Shown here in pieces: positions 26,330-34,771 of a DNA stretch of 64,000 bases. The DNA comes from JAIQGF01 sp051006995 (GTDB taxonomy: Bacteria > Acidobacteriota > Terriglobia > Terriglobales > Acidobacteriaceae). The stretch covers positions 46,763 through 110,762 of the forward strand of contig JBPCSQ010000011.1 of assembly GCA_051006995.1 (NCBI GenBank), read 5' to 3'. Under the pieces are notes generated by a model. It was given only the letters and a program-made list of their open reading frames with translations, had not been told where the DNA came from and did not search any database. Each line of letters starts with the position of its first letter. The stretch's first letter is position 1. Both the position numbers and the translations under genes were made by a program.

Positions 26330-27118
26330 TCACAACGAATCGAGAAATTGCCGGAAGATTCGCGCCGCATCCTCCTGCCGTTCGAACACGGCGTAGTGTC
26401 CGGCGCGCGGAATCACTTGTAGCGTGCTGTTGGCGATCCCGCGATGCAAGATTTCAGCCTCGGCGGCGCCGGTCAGCAGGTCTTCCTCGCCGGTGATCAC
26501 CAGCGTAGGCACGCCAATCGTCGTGAGCGTAGGCACCGAGTCGGGACGCTCAGCCATGCCGCGCTGCGCCGCCGCCACCCCTGCCGGCGTCATTTTCATC
26601 ATCATCGAGCGCGCTTGCTCCACCAAGTCGGGACGCGCGGTGCGCGTGGTCTCGCCCAGCAGCTTCGGAATCATGCTGTCCACGAACGGCTCGACGCCGT
26701 GCTTTTCCACGTCGTCGGCGGCGCGCAAGCGGTTGGCGCGAGCTTCAGCATTGTCCGCGCCGGCTTTGGTATTGCACAGCACAAGCGCCGAAACGCGCTC
26801 GCGATACTGCCTCCAGAATTCAAACAGGATGTACCCGCCGATGGATTCGCCCGCGAATACCGCTTTGCGCACGCCGGCGTCATCGCAGACCCGCGCGACA
26901 TCGGCGGCGTGCTTGGACATGATGGCGGGACCTTCGCCGGTGCCGGAGGCGCCGTGACCGCGCAGGTCGGGCAGGATCAGCCGGTATCGTGTCGCCAGCA
27001 TCTGTGCCACCGGGGCCCACACGCCATGATGGGCGGGAAACGGATGCAGCAGGACCACGTCCGCGCCCTCGCCCATCACCTCGTACGCGATTTCGGTATC
27101 GCCGCAGCGAATGCGCAC
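26330..27118 (-). CDS. Alpha/beta-hydrolase
   Basis: 262 residues from a GTG at 27118; upstream in-frame sequence overlaps the preceding gene and does not match the fold. The order HPFPAHHGVW (oxyanion region), RGHGASG, GESIGGY (nucleophile Ser near residue 95), GEEDLL (acid) and AGHYAVFE (His near residue 240) is that of the pimeloyl-ester/haloperoxidase-like group. Substrate unknown. Seven bases separate it from the PspC-domain gene, so the two are likely co-transcribed. Confidence 0.82.
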   Translation of the reverse strand: MRIRCGDTEIAYEVMGEGADVVLLHPFPAHHGVWAPVAQMLATRYRLILPDLRGHGASGTGEGPAIMSKHAADVARVCDDAGVRKAVFAGESIGGYILFEFWRQYRERVSALVLCNTKAGADNAEARANRLRAADDVEKHGVEPFVDSMIPKLLGETTRTARPDLVEQARSMMMKMTPAGVAAAQRGMAERPDSVPTLTTIGVPTLVITGEEDLLTGAAEAEILHRGIANSTLQVIPRAGHYAVFERQEDAARIFRQFLDSL

Positions 27119-27125
27119 GCTTGGC

Positions 27126-27452
27126 TCAGGAATGTTGCGTACTGACCGGAGTCGCCGCCGACGGCGCCAGCGCTTGCATTTCCGGCGCCTCGGGGATGAC
27201 GATCCACGCCACGATGTAACCAACCCACGAGAACGGAAGCATCAGGATTCCGGCGATCAGCCACACCACCCGGATCACCGTGACGTCCAGATCGAAGTAC
27301 TCGGCGAAGCCCGCGCACACCCCGGCCACCTTGCGTCCGATGCGGGGACGCACCAGCCGCCGCCGCGCCGCCACCGCTCCCACACGCTTGCCGCAGTAGG
27401 CACACAGGTTGGCGTCATCCTGGACTACCTTGCCGCAGTAATTACAGTACAT
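27126..27452 (-). CDS. Zinc-ribbon plus PspC domain protein
   Basis: 108 residues. A short zinc ribbon (CNYCGK and CAYCGK) comes first, followed by a PspC domain: KVAGVCAGFAEYFDLDVTVI and a membrane segment near residues 62-85. In PspC proteins this part is anchored in the inner membrane and linked to envelope stress. The ATG at 27452 is preceded by GGAGGGG; the frame stays open upstream but that part is not protein-like. Confidence 0.85.
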   Translation of the reverse strand: MYCNYCGKVVQDDANLCAYCGKRVGAVAARRRLVRPRIGRKVAGVCAGFAEYFDLDVTVIRVVWLIAGILMLPFSWVGYIVAWIVIPEAPEMQALAPSAATPVSTQHS

Positions 27453-27574
27453 AGCCCCTCCATTAGCCTCTTTCTCTAAGATACGCCTGCGCCGAGGCAG
27501 CGGTTCCCTGCCTCCGCCGGATTTTCCAAATGCAAGTGCTAAGTGCAAGGAAAGTTCCAACTTCGCTCTTCGCA

Positions 27575-28822
27575 CTACCTGACTCGGTATGGGTCCTTGA
27601 TGTGCTTGCGCGCCAGTTCGGCATGATCGGAGGCGCTATCGGAGGCAATCACTTCCTGGTAGCGGCGCAACGCCTGGTCGCGATTCTGGATGGCATCGTA
27701 CATTTCGCCGGCAGCCAGGCTGGCCCGCTGCCGCAGATCGGGATCGGCTTCCTTGAATTGCAGCACGGTATCGTACGCCTCGGCCGCCGGCCGGTAATCT
27801 TTCTGGCCGCGTAGGGACTCACCCAAACCGTAGTAGGCCATCTCCAGGCGCGACTTGGCAAAGGCGCCTGCCTTGCCGTCGTCCAGCAGCTTGCGAAATG
27901 CCGCGATCGCCTCCGGACCGTGGCCCGCGGCATTCAACAGGTTGGCATGTTCCAATGCAAACAGAAAATTCCGCGGAAACTCGGCCAGCAGCCCGCCCAC
28001 CAGCTTGAGCGCCTCCGGATAGCGCTGCTCGCGCCGCAGGAATAGCGACAGCGCCACCCGCGCGTCCACCGAGGTCTCGCCGCCTCCTTGGCCGGCCGCA
28101 TACAGGTACTCGATGCCCTTGCTCTTGCTGCCGCTTAATCCCACCACCGAGGCCGCCACCTTGATCGGCCAACTGATGCTGCCGATCACGTAATTGTGGA
28201 TTCCCACCACCATCTTCGCGTCCACGTAGTTGGGATCCAGTTCGAGCACGCGCTCGTGGTCGTGACGCGCGCCTACGGCATTGCGCAGTGCGGCAAACCA
28301 GGCCTTCTCGATTAGTCCGATATAGGTCGAGCGCATGCCTCGCGTCGCCCCGCGCGCGTACAGAGCGTCCACGTCATTGGGATTGGCCTTCAGCCGCTGC
28401 TCGGATAATTGCAGCGCCCGCGCGATCAGCTCCTTGATCCGCGCCTGCTCTTTGGGGTCGAGGGGAAACTGCTTGCTGGTCAGAAAACCGTTTTTGGCGT
28501 AGAGCTCGGTGTCGAGCGCGCCGACGTTGTACAGAGCGCGAAACAGCACCCCCGAGAGCAGGTGGTTGGCGGCCAGGGGATCGTCCGGATGCGTCTTGAC
28601 CGCCGCTTCGAAGTCACTGACCGCCTGGTCGTACTCCAGTTGGTAGAAGTGCTCGAAGCCGTTGCGGGTGGCCGCGTCGTTGGGCCGGAACTTGAGATTG
28701 GAAACGCCCGTTGCGGCTACCGCCATTGGCTTCGCCGTCAACGTAACTACTAGGACAACAAGGAAATACAGTAGCTTGCCCGGAGCCGGAAGGGCTCTCC
28801 CGTGCAGCCAATAAGGTCTCAT
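27575..28822 (-). CDS. Exported TPR protein
   Basis: 415 residues from the ATG at 28822, giving a signal peptide (membrane stretch LLYFLVVLVVTLTAKPMAVA). TPR-like helices begin with NGFEHFYQLEYDQAVSDFEA and recur through the protein, including a C-terminal group ending in ALRRYQEVIA. Between them is a domain often found in Acidobacteriota TPR proteins (LYARGATRGMRSTY, VDAKMVVGIHNYVIGS). Function unknown. A longer start at 28936 would overlap the divergent gene and is disfavoured. Confidence 0.8.
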   Translation of the reverse strand: MRPYWLHGRALPAPGKLLYFLVVLVVTLTAKPMAVAATGVSNLKFRPNDAATRNGFEHFYQLEYDQAVSDFEAAVKTHPDDPLAANHLLSGVLFRALYNVGALDTELYAKNGFLTSKQFPLDPKEQARIKELIARALQLSEQRLKANPNDVDALYARGATRGMRSTYIGLIEKAWFAALRNAVGARHDHERVLELDPNYVDAKMVVGIHNYVIGSISWPIKVAASVVGLSGSKSKGIEYLYAAGQGGGETSVDARVALSLFLRREQRYPEALKLVGGLLAEFPRNFLFALEHANLLNAAGHGPEAIAAFRKLLDDGKAGAFAKSRLEMAYYGLGESLRGQKDYRPAAEAYDTVLQFKEADPDLRQRASLAAGEMYDAIQNRDQALRRYQEVIASDSASDHAELARKHIKDPYRVR

Positions 28823-28904
28823 AATAGGGGGCTTTGCGCAGTTTACCTGATGTGCCCACAAACCCCAAGCAGGTACAAACGTTCTGCCCCCGCACGAGGC
28901 CGCT

Positions 28905-29141
28905 ATGACTATGCAGAGCGTAGACAAGCCATTCAAGCAGTCCTACTCGGAAGATGAAGCGGCACTCATGCTGGGGATTTCCCTGGGGCGCCTGCGCCTG
29001 CTGCTCGACGAGCACATCTTCAACGATGGCAGCCAGCGGCCCGAGGGCCTTAGTCTTCGCGCCTCCGACCTGGTTCTGCTGCGCTTCTGGCTGCGCAGCA
29101 CTCCCAACCCAAAAGTCATCCGCATGCCTAAGCGCGCCTGA
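28905..29141 (+). CDS. Small putative helix-turn-helix protein
   Basis: 78 residues. DEAALMLGISLGRLRLLLDE, residues about 17-36, has the spacing of a MerR/excisionase-like helix-turn-helix, and the C-terminus is basic (PKVIRMPKRA). GAGG precedes the ATG. It may be a small DNA-binding regulator, but it could also be a structural small protein. It is divergent from the TPR gene. Confidence 0.55.
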   Translation: MTMQSVDKPFKQSYSEDEAALMLGISLGRLRLLLDEHIFNDGSQRPEGLSLRASDLVLLRFWLRSTPNPKVIRMPKRA

Positions 29142-29208
29142 CCACGCCCGTACGTCTACAGCATCCCGTCGCCGAAAAAATCATCTACAATGCCCGTGAG
29201 GATGGCTT

Positions 29209-29655
29209 ATGCGAAGACTTCTCTCCCTGGCTTTCGTGGCATTGCTTACGGTTGCGACTTTTGGACAGGGCGGCCCCGCCGCCGACGTTCCCGCCTTTCA
29301 TAGCGCTCCGCCCAAGGCGGGCGAGAAGCTGCCTTCGATTCTGCCTAAGGAGCAGCTCTGGGGCCCCAGCTTTAAGTATCCGGTGCAGACCCGCGCCTAC
29401 GAGCTGGCCGCCAAAATTCCCCACGTTCTTTACCAGCAGCCGTGCTATTGCCACTGCGATCGCTCCGTCGGCCACACCAGCCTGCACAGTTGTTTCGAAT
29501 CTACCCATGCCGCCCACTGCGACGCGTGCATGAAAGAGCTTTATTACAGCTACCAGATGACGAAACAGCACAAAACCCCCGCGCAGATTCGCAAGGGTAT
29601 CGTCAACGGCGAGTGGGAGAAGGTGAGTCTCGATACGGCGGCCTCGATCCGGTAA
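29209..29655 (+). CDS. Exported PCYCxC-motif protein
   Basis: 148 residues with a signal peptide ending at ATFGQGG. The core has PCYCHCDR near residue 78, then HSCF and HCDACMKE, a cysteine/histidine pattern of the PCYCGC-motif family of unknown function. It is a candidate metal- or heme-related envelope protein. A TACAAT -10-like box lies at 29186-29191, and GAGG sits 8 bases before the ATG. Confidence 0.8.
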   Translation: MRRLLSLAFVALLTVATFGQGGPAADVPAFHSAPPKAGEKLPSILPKEQLWGPSFKYPVQTRAYELAAKIPHVLYQQPCYCHCDRSVGHTSLHSCFESTHAAHCDACMKELYYSYQMTKQHKTPAQIRKGIVNGEWEKVSLDTAASIR

Positions 29656-29732
29656 CCGCCAGAGCCAGCTTCTACCCGGGCCAACCCCGCCCGTCTCGGC
29701 CACGTCTTTATTTGCTGAGCACGCAGCCTGAG

Positions 29733-29766
29733 TTGACGCGCACCGCCGTTCACGTTATAAAACGTG
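29733..29766 (+). promoter_or_regulatory. Sigma-70-type promoter with overlapping palindrome
   Basis: TTGACG (29733-29738), a 17-base spacer and TATAAA (29756-29761) make the best promoter in the window. The palindrome CACGTT-ATAA-AACGTG (29751-29766) covers the -10, so a bound repressor could block it. It would drive the TPR gene and perhaps yvcK and glmU. Confidence 0.65.
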
Positions 29767-29839
29767 CTCTCGTTGGCCATTCCTTTTCCACAGGCGATTT
29801 TCGCCCGGTTTAGGTCGGCGGTTGCGCAGGTGCAACTCG

Positions 29840-30493
29840 ATGAAGAAAAAAGTCGTAGCAAAGGTTAAGCGTTCCGTCGCTAAGCCTAAGAAAAATAAGA
29901 TGGAGAAGTCGAAGTCCAAGCGCGTCATCAAGATGACCATCCCGGTCCAGCCGAAGCCTTCCCCGCTTCAGGACCCACGTTTTGCACAGGCTGTGGAAAA
30001 CTACCAGGCCGGCTTGAAGGCCATGCAGGAGCACAAATTCGAGAAGGCCAAGGCCGTATTTCAGAAGGTTATCGCCTCTGGGCCGCGTGAATTATCGGAC
30101 CGCGCCGCCGTCCATCTCAATACCTGCAACCAGCGCCTCGGCCGCGTCGCCACCACCTTCAAAACCCCCGAGGAACACTACGATTACGCCGTCTCGCTGA
30201 TGAATATTGGCGACTACGTCGGCGCGCGTGACCATCTGGAAAAGATCCTGAAACAGAATCCGAAGGCCGACTACGCGGTGTACGGCCTGGCGGTGCTCGA
30301 CTGCCTGACCGGCCATTACGAGAATGCCCTGAAAGGTTTGGGCGACGCCATCCGGCTCAACCCCGGCAACCGGTTCCAGGCGCGGAACGATTCCGATTTC
30401 CAGAACCTCGGCGATGATCCCCGTTTCACCGAATTGATTTATCCTGAGTCGGTAGAAGAAGCGCCCAAGCCGCAATCGGGCATTCGGCGTTAG
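29840..30493 (+). CDS. TPR protein with a lysine-rich N-terminus
   Basis: 217 residues. The first 40 are strongly basic (KKKVVAKVKRSVAKPKK and more), followed by a linker and TPR-like helices from about residue 55, including AGLKAMQEHKFEKAKAVFQK and YDYAVSLMNIGDYVGARDHL. No signal peptide, so it is likely cytoplasmic. AGGTG precedes the ATG at 29840. Seven bases separate it from yvcK, suggesting an operon. Confidence 0.75.
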   Translation: MKKKVVAKVKRSVAKPKKNKMEKSKSKRVIKMTIPVQPKPSPLQDPRFAQAVENYQAGLKAMQEHKFEKAKAVFQKVIASGPRELSDRAAVHLNTCNQRLGRVATTFKTPEEHYDYAVSLMNIGDYVGARDHLEKILKQNPKADYAVYGLAVLDCLTGHYENALKGLGDAIRLNPGNRFQARNDSDFQNLGDDPRFTELIYPESVEEAPKPQSGIRR

Positions 30494-30500
30494 GCTCCTG

Positions 30501-31577
30501 ATGTCTGATTCCGCCCTCACCACCGCATCCGGCGAAACCACTCAGAAACCTGGCCTGAAGGTCGTCGCCATCGGCGGCGGCACCGGGCTGTCCACGCTGC
30601 TGAAGGGCCTGCGTGAGTACGTCCGCCGCCCCGGCGAGTCTCCGGTTGAACCGGCGATCAGCGAACTTTCCGCCTTGGTCACGGTCACCGACGACGGCGG
30701 CTCCAGCGGCCGCTTGCGGAAAGAATTCAACATCCTTCCCCCCGGCGACATTCGCAACTGTATCGTCGCGCTCTCCGAAGACCAGGCGCTGCTCTCGCGC
30801 CTATTTCAGTACCGTTTCCAGGGCGCCTCGGCACTCGACGGCCACAGCTTCGGCAACCTGTTTCTTGCCGCCCTGGCCGCCGTCACCGGCGACTTCGCCG
30901 AGGCGGTTAAGCTCTCCTCGGAAATTCTCACCACCCGCGGCCACATCTATCCGGCGACCACGTCCAATGTCGAACTCGAAGCCGTCATGGACGACGGCTC
31001 GCACGTGCTGGGCGAAACCAGCATTACCAAAAGTCAGCACCGCATCATTCGCCTCGAACTCGTGCCGCCCGATGTACAACCGATGCCGCAAACCCTGGCC
31101 GCCATCGCCGACGCCGACCTCATCACCCTGGGCCCTGGCTCCCTGTTCACCAGCTTGATTCCGAACGTCCTGGTGCATGGCATCCCGGAGGCGATTGCGG
31201 CCTCGCCCGCCCTCAAGGTCTTCGTCTGCAACCTCATGACCCAGGCCAACGAAAGTCTCGGACTGAGCGCCGCCGAGCACATCCGCGCCATCTACGCCCA
31301 TGCCGGCGCCAAAATCTTCGATTACGCGCTGCTCAATCGCACGCCCGCTTCCGACGACATGAAGGCGCGCTATGCGCTGGAAGCCGCTTCCCAGATCGCG
31401 GTCGAACTCGACGACATCCAACGCCTCGGCGTGCAGCCCCTCCTCGGCGACTACCTGCTCGAGGAAAACGGAGTTGCCCGCCACGACACACACGCCGTCG
31501 CCCGCGACCTGCTCGCCATCTTCACCCGCAAGCTGGCCCGCGCCGCCGGCGCCGAACCTCAGGCGACCATTTCCTGA
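30501..31577 (+). CDS. yvcK: YvcK/GlmR family protein (CofD-like fold)
   Basis: 358 residues. The N-terminus has VVAIGGGTGLSTLLKGLREY, then VTVTDDGGSSGRLR and PPGDIRNCIVAL, all typical of YvcK, and LGPGSLFTSLIPNVLV lies near residue 215. In Bacillus subtilis this protein (also GlmR) binds UDP-GlcNAc and stimulates GlmS, adjusting carbon flow into cell-wall precursors. The next gene here is glmU, whose product makes UDP-GlcNAc, so the context fits that role. Confidence 0.93.
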   Translation: MSDSALTTASGETTQKPGLKVVAIGGGTGLSTLLKGLREYVRRPGESPVEPAISELSALVTVTDDGGSSGRLRKEFNILPPGDIRNCIVALSEDQALLSRLFQYRFQGASALDGHSFGNLFLAALAAVTGDFAEAVKLSSEILTTRGHIYPATTSNVELEAVMDDGSHVLGETSITKSQHRIIRLELVPPDVQPMPQTLAAIADADLITLGPGSLFTSLIPNVLVHGIPEAIAASPALKVFVCNLMTQANESLGLSAAEHIRAIYAHAGAKIFDYALLNRTPASDDMKARYALEAASQIAVELDDIQRLGVQPLLGDYLLEENGVARHDTHAVARDLLAIFTRKLARAAGAEPQATIS

Positions 31578-31641
31578 CCCAGGAACGACACGAAGCCGCC
31601 GCACTATCGCCCGCGCACTCACCGCGCTAAGATGTTCCCCG

Positions 31642-33102
31642 ATGCCACCGTCAAAACAGGCTTCCCGCCCAAAGCCGAGAGCCCAGAGCCGAGCGCCGCG
31701 CTTCGCCATCGCCATCATGGCGGCCGGAAAAGGCACGCGCCTGAAATCCAAGCACCCGAAAGTCCTGCACCAGATCGGCGGCCAGTCCCTGCTGCAACAT
31801 GTGGTGGACGCGGCCAAGGCCGTGCTGCCCGCAAAAGATATTTTCGTCATCATCGGCCACGAGGCTGAGCGCGTACGCGAAACCATGGCCGGATCCGGCG
31901 TGCGATTTGTGCTGCAAGCCGAGCAGAAGGGCACCGGCCACGCCGTACTATCCGCACGCGACGCTCTCGCCGGATACGACCATGTGCTCGTACTCTCCGG
32001 TGACGCTCCCATGCTGCACCCCGACACCATTCGCCGCATGCGCGAGTTCCACATTTCCAGGCGCGCCGCCATGACGATCCTCACGGCCGATGTCGCCAAT
32101 CCCACCGGCTACGGACGCATCGTGCGCAAGAAGAAATCGGGCGACGAAGTCGCGGCCATCGTCGAGCAGAAACAGCTCAAGCCCGCGCAGCAGAAGCTTC
32201 GCGAAATTAATTCTGGGATCTATGCCTTCGACGCCGATTCCCTGTTCACGCACCTCACCCGCGTGGGCACTAACAATCCGCACCACGAGTACTACCTGAC
32301 CGACGTCGCCGGCCTCCTCACCGGGGCTGGCGAGAAGGTATTGGCCATCAAGGGCGAGGCTGGCGAGCTTCTCAGCGCCAACACCCGCGGCGAACTCGCC
32401 GGGCTGGACGCGGAGTTGCGCGCCCGCAAATGCGCTGAGCTGATGGATGCCGGCGTCACTATTTTCCGGCCCGAAACCTGCGTCATTGATGCCGGCGTGA
32501 AAGTGGGCGCCGACACCGTGATTGAGCCCTTCGTCCAATTGCTCGGCAACACCACCATCGGCGCCGATTGCCGCATCCGCTCCTACTCCGTCATCACTGC
32601 GTCCGAGCTTGCCGACTGCGTCACCGTTCGCCACGGCTGCGTCATGGAAGACGTGCGGGTCGCCGCCGGCGCCATCCTCGGCCCCTACTCGCACCTCCGG
32701 CCGGGTAGCGATATCGGCCCGGGAGCACACGTCGGAAACTTCGTGGAAACCAAGAAGGCCAAGCTCGGCCGTGGCGCCAAGGCCAACCACCTCAGCTATC
32801 TTGGCGACGCCATCGTCGGCGACGACGTTAACGTCGGCGCCGGTACCATCACTTGCAACTACGACGGCGTGAACAAGAACGTCACCGTCATCGAGGATGG
32901 CGCCTTCATTGGCAGCGACAGCACGCTCGTCGCTCCCGTCACTATCGGCCGTGGCGCCTACGTCGGCGCCGCCGCCTGCATCACCGAAGATGTCCCTCAG
33001 GATTCGCTGGCCATCGCCCGCTCCCGCCAGGTCAATAAAGAAGGCTGGGCCAAGGCCAGGCGCGAAGAAATTGCCGCCAGAAAAATGAAGAATGCAGAAT
33101 GA
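31642..33102 (+). CDS. glmU: Bifunctional GlmU (uridylyltransferase/acetyltransferase)
   Basis: Converts glucosamine-1-phosphate to UDP-GlcNAc. 486 residues. The pyrophosphorylase domain starts at MAAGKGTRLKSKHPKVLH, near residue 26, and the left-handed beta-helix acetyltransferase domain covers the second half, with GPYSHLRPGSDIG, AKANHLSYLGDA and NYDGVNKNVTVIEDGAFIGS. The ATG at 31642 adds about 24 residues before the family start. The last six residues (KMKNAE) and the stop codon are encoded by a heptamer array, so the natural C-terminus may have been replaced. Confidence 0.95.
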   Translation: MPPSKQASRPKPRAQSRAPRFAIAIMAAGKGTRLKSKHPKVLHQIGGQSLLQHVVDAAKAVLPAKDIFVIIGHEAERVRETMAGSGVRFVLQAEQKGTGHAVLSARDALAGYDHVLVLSGDAPMLHPDTIRRMREFHISRRAAMTILTADVANPTGYGRIVRKKKSGDEVAAIVEQKQLKPAQQKLREINSGIYAFDADSLFTHLTRVGTNNPHHEYYLTDVAGLLTGAGEKVLAIKGEAGELLSANTRGELAGLDAELRARKCAELMDAGVTIFRPETCVIDAGVKVGADTVIEPFVQLLGNTTIGADCRIRSYSVITASELADCVTVRHGCVMEDVRVAAGAILGPYSHLRPGSDIGPGAHVGNFVETKKAKLGRGAKANHLSYLGDAIVGDDVNVGAGTITCNYDGVNKNVTVIEDGAFIGSDSTLVAPVTIGRGAYVGAAACITEDVPQDSLAIARSRQVNKEGWAKARREEIAARKMKNAE

Positions 33103-33222
33103 AGAATGCAGAATCAGTTGTGAGTCCCGTGTTTCGAGTTCCGCGAGACCAGAACCGAAGCTGCGGCCGGATCTTGAAATCGTCCTCCATTCTGCATTCT
33201 AAATTCTTCATTCTGCATTTCT
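33082..33222. repeat. Inverted pair of AGAATGC/GCATTCT heptamer arrays
   Basis: The first array (33082-33116) reads AAAATGA, AGAATGC, AGAATGA, AGAATGC, AGAATCA. The second (33188-33222) is its complement: CATTCTG, CATTCTA, AATTCTT, CATTCTG, CATTTCT. The halves can pair across about 70 bases. The first starts inside glmU and contains its stop codon. Confidence 0.85.
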
Positions 33223-33289
33223 GAAAATCGGGCCGCTACTCTCTTCCCCACACCATTCCTGCCATCTTAAGTACTGTGGAGGAATATCT

Positions 33290-33652
33290 ATGCACCAGAC
33301 ACCCGACGTGCCCGGCACCAGCCCCGTCACCGACAATCCCAACCCAGGTAATACTCAGGGCGCCGACACGACCGGCCCGGGTACCGATACTCAGGCCAGC
33401 GCGGGCGAGCGCAACATCTCCGCCAACAATCCCGTAAAGCGAACTCCCGACCCGGGCGGCGACAGCGACCAGCGCACGTTCCGCTGCGCCGACGTCGGCA
33501 ATGCCGACTGCCGATGGGAGGTGAAGGGGAGCACCGAAGAAGAGTTGATGCCCAATATCGAGCGCCACGCGCGCACCGCCCACGGCGCCGATCCGTTCGA
33601 CGAGCGCATGCGCAACCTCGTCCGCGACGCCATCCGTGCGCGCGCTGCCTGA
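33290..33652 (+). CDS. DUF1059 small putative metal-binding protein
   Basis: 120 residues. The first 60 are low-complexity (Pro, Thr, Gly, Asn, Asp). The C-terminal half is a DUF1059 domain: FRCADVGNADCRWEVKGSTE and HARTAHGAD, with two Cys and two His spaced for metal binding. GGAGG sits 9 bases before the ATG. The domain is common in soil bacteria, with no established function. Confidence 0.88.
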   Translation: MHQTPDVPGTSPVTDNPNPGNTQGADTTGPGTDTQASAGERNISANNPVKRTPDPGGDSDQRTFRCADVGNADCRWEVKGSTEEELMPNIERHARTAHGADPFDERMRNLVRDAIRARAA

Positions 33653-33655
33653 CGG

Positions 33656-33732
33656 CAATGAACAATGCAGAATGTGTTTTTTGGCTCCGCTCTTCTAGTC
33701 AGGCCATTCTGCATTCTTAATTCTGCATTCTT
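33656..33732. repeat. Inverted pair of CAATGCA/CATTCTG heptamer arrays
   Basis: 33656-33676 reads CAATGAA, CAATGCA, GAATGTG. 33705-33732 reads CATTCTG, CATTCTT, AATTCTG, CATTCTT. They can pair across about 28 bases. The array starts right after the DUF1059 stop and uses the same unit sequences as the glmU-end array. Confidence 0.8.
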
Positions 33733-33738
33733 ATTTCA

Positions 33739-33764
33739 ATAAAAACGCCCCTCTTTCGAGGGGC
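33739..33764 (-). terminator. Intrinsic terminator of the ECF sigma gene
   Basis: GCCCCTC and GAGGGGC form a 7-bp stem with a TTTC loop. On the minus strand it is followed by CGTTTTTATT, a typical U-run. It lies 30 bases after the sigma gene stop. Confidence 0.9.
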
Positions 33765-33794
33765 AGGTTCAGGAGAGAGAGATGAAGTCTTGTC

Positions 33795-34319
33795 TTAACG
33801 CACCATGTCAGCCAGGAGCTTGCGCATCCGCAGCCGCGCCTGGTGCACGCCGTGGCACGATTCGTCTTCCGTAATCCCAAGGGTTTGCGCGATGCGCACG
33901 TGGTCGTAATTCTCCACGTCATGCAGCAGGAAAATCATTCGTTCGGTCGCCGGCAACTGCACCACGGCGCGCTCCAGGTGCACGCGCAGCGTGTTGCGCC
34001 GGACGCTCGGCGCTTCACTGCAGATGCCTTCCTCCAGCGTGAGCACTCCCAGCGGCATGCGCTCGCGCAATTCCGTGATCAGCGACCGGTCCAGGACCTC
34101 GGCGTTGGGTTCGGCATTCAGGGCGAAGGCCCGGCAGAAGCTTTGGTGCATCAGTTCTTCCGCCGTCAGCTCATTGTCCGTCATCCAGAAAGCCAGGGCG
34201 TAAATGCGGTGCCGGTTTTCCTCGAAGATCGTCTGGTACTTCTCCGGCCGCTCAGCCGCTGTCGCGGGTAAAAATGTGGCTTGGCCGGTAATCTTTGCTT
34301 GCTGGAAGATGCTCGCCAT
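33795..34319 (-). CDS. ECF-type RNA polymerase sigma factor
   Basis: 174 residues from the ATG at 34319, chosen for the GGGAG six bases upstream. Region 2 includes YQTIFEENRHRIYALAFWMT and AEELMHQSFCRAF. Region 4 includes LPATERMIFLLHDVENYDHV, then IAQTLGITEDESCHGVHQAR. No anti-sigma factor is adjacent; the nearest regulatory neighbour is the hybrid kinase. Confidence 0.87.
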   Translation of the reverse strand: MASIFQQAKITGQATFLPATAAERPEKYQTIFEENRHRIYALAFWMTDNELTAEELMHQSFCRAFALNAEPNAEVLDRSLITELRERMPLGVLTLEEGICSEAPSVRRNTLRVHLERAVVQLPATERMIFLLHDVENYDHVRIAQTLGITEDESCHGVHQARLRMRKLLADMVR

Positions 34320-34771
34320 GTTGTCTCCCATCGCTATGTCGTTGTGGCTGTCGCTTCTGTGTTTCTTATTCGATCTCACGCCCTGTCAAACTGCACTTGC
34401 CAAGCCACTCCAGCTACTCGGCTTTTCCGTCGTCCCGTCCTCGATTGCCTCGCCTTCCCGCCGACTTTCCTATGGGGACTGCCCGCAATCGATTACAAAT
34501 CAAGCAATTGGTGTACCCAATTCGGACGCCGCTTGGGCATTTCCCGCATGGAATGGTTCAAATCGTTACAACTCAATGGGAAGCGAGCTGCTCTGATGGC
34601 CCGAGTTCCCGCTTCCGTGACTCTGGACGGCAGCAGATTCGGATGGGCGGCTGGAACTTTGCTGCTCAGAGTTGGTACCAAAAGACACACTTTGGCTACC
34701 ACTGCGTAGATTCTTCAGGGTTTGAAACGAGCCGGAACACGTCGCCGGAGGGTCTCGGCGGAGGGAATGGG
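34320..34771. other. Gap without recognised genes
   Basis: 452 bases between the sigma factor start and the end of the hybrid kinase gene. It is more AT-rich than its surroundings. Several overlapping open frames occur, but none has a ribosome site or protein-like composition. It should contain the sigma gene promoter; no clear one was found. Confidence 0.5.
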
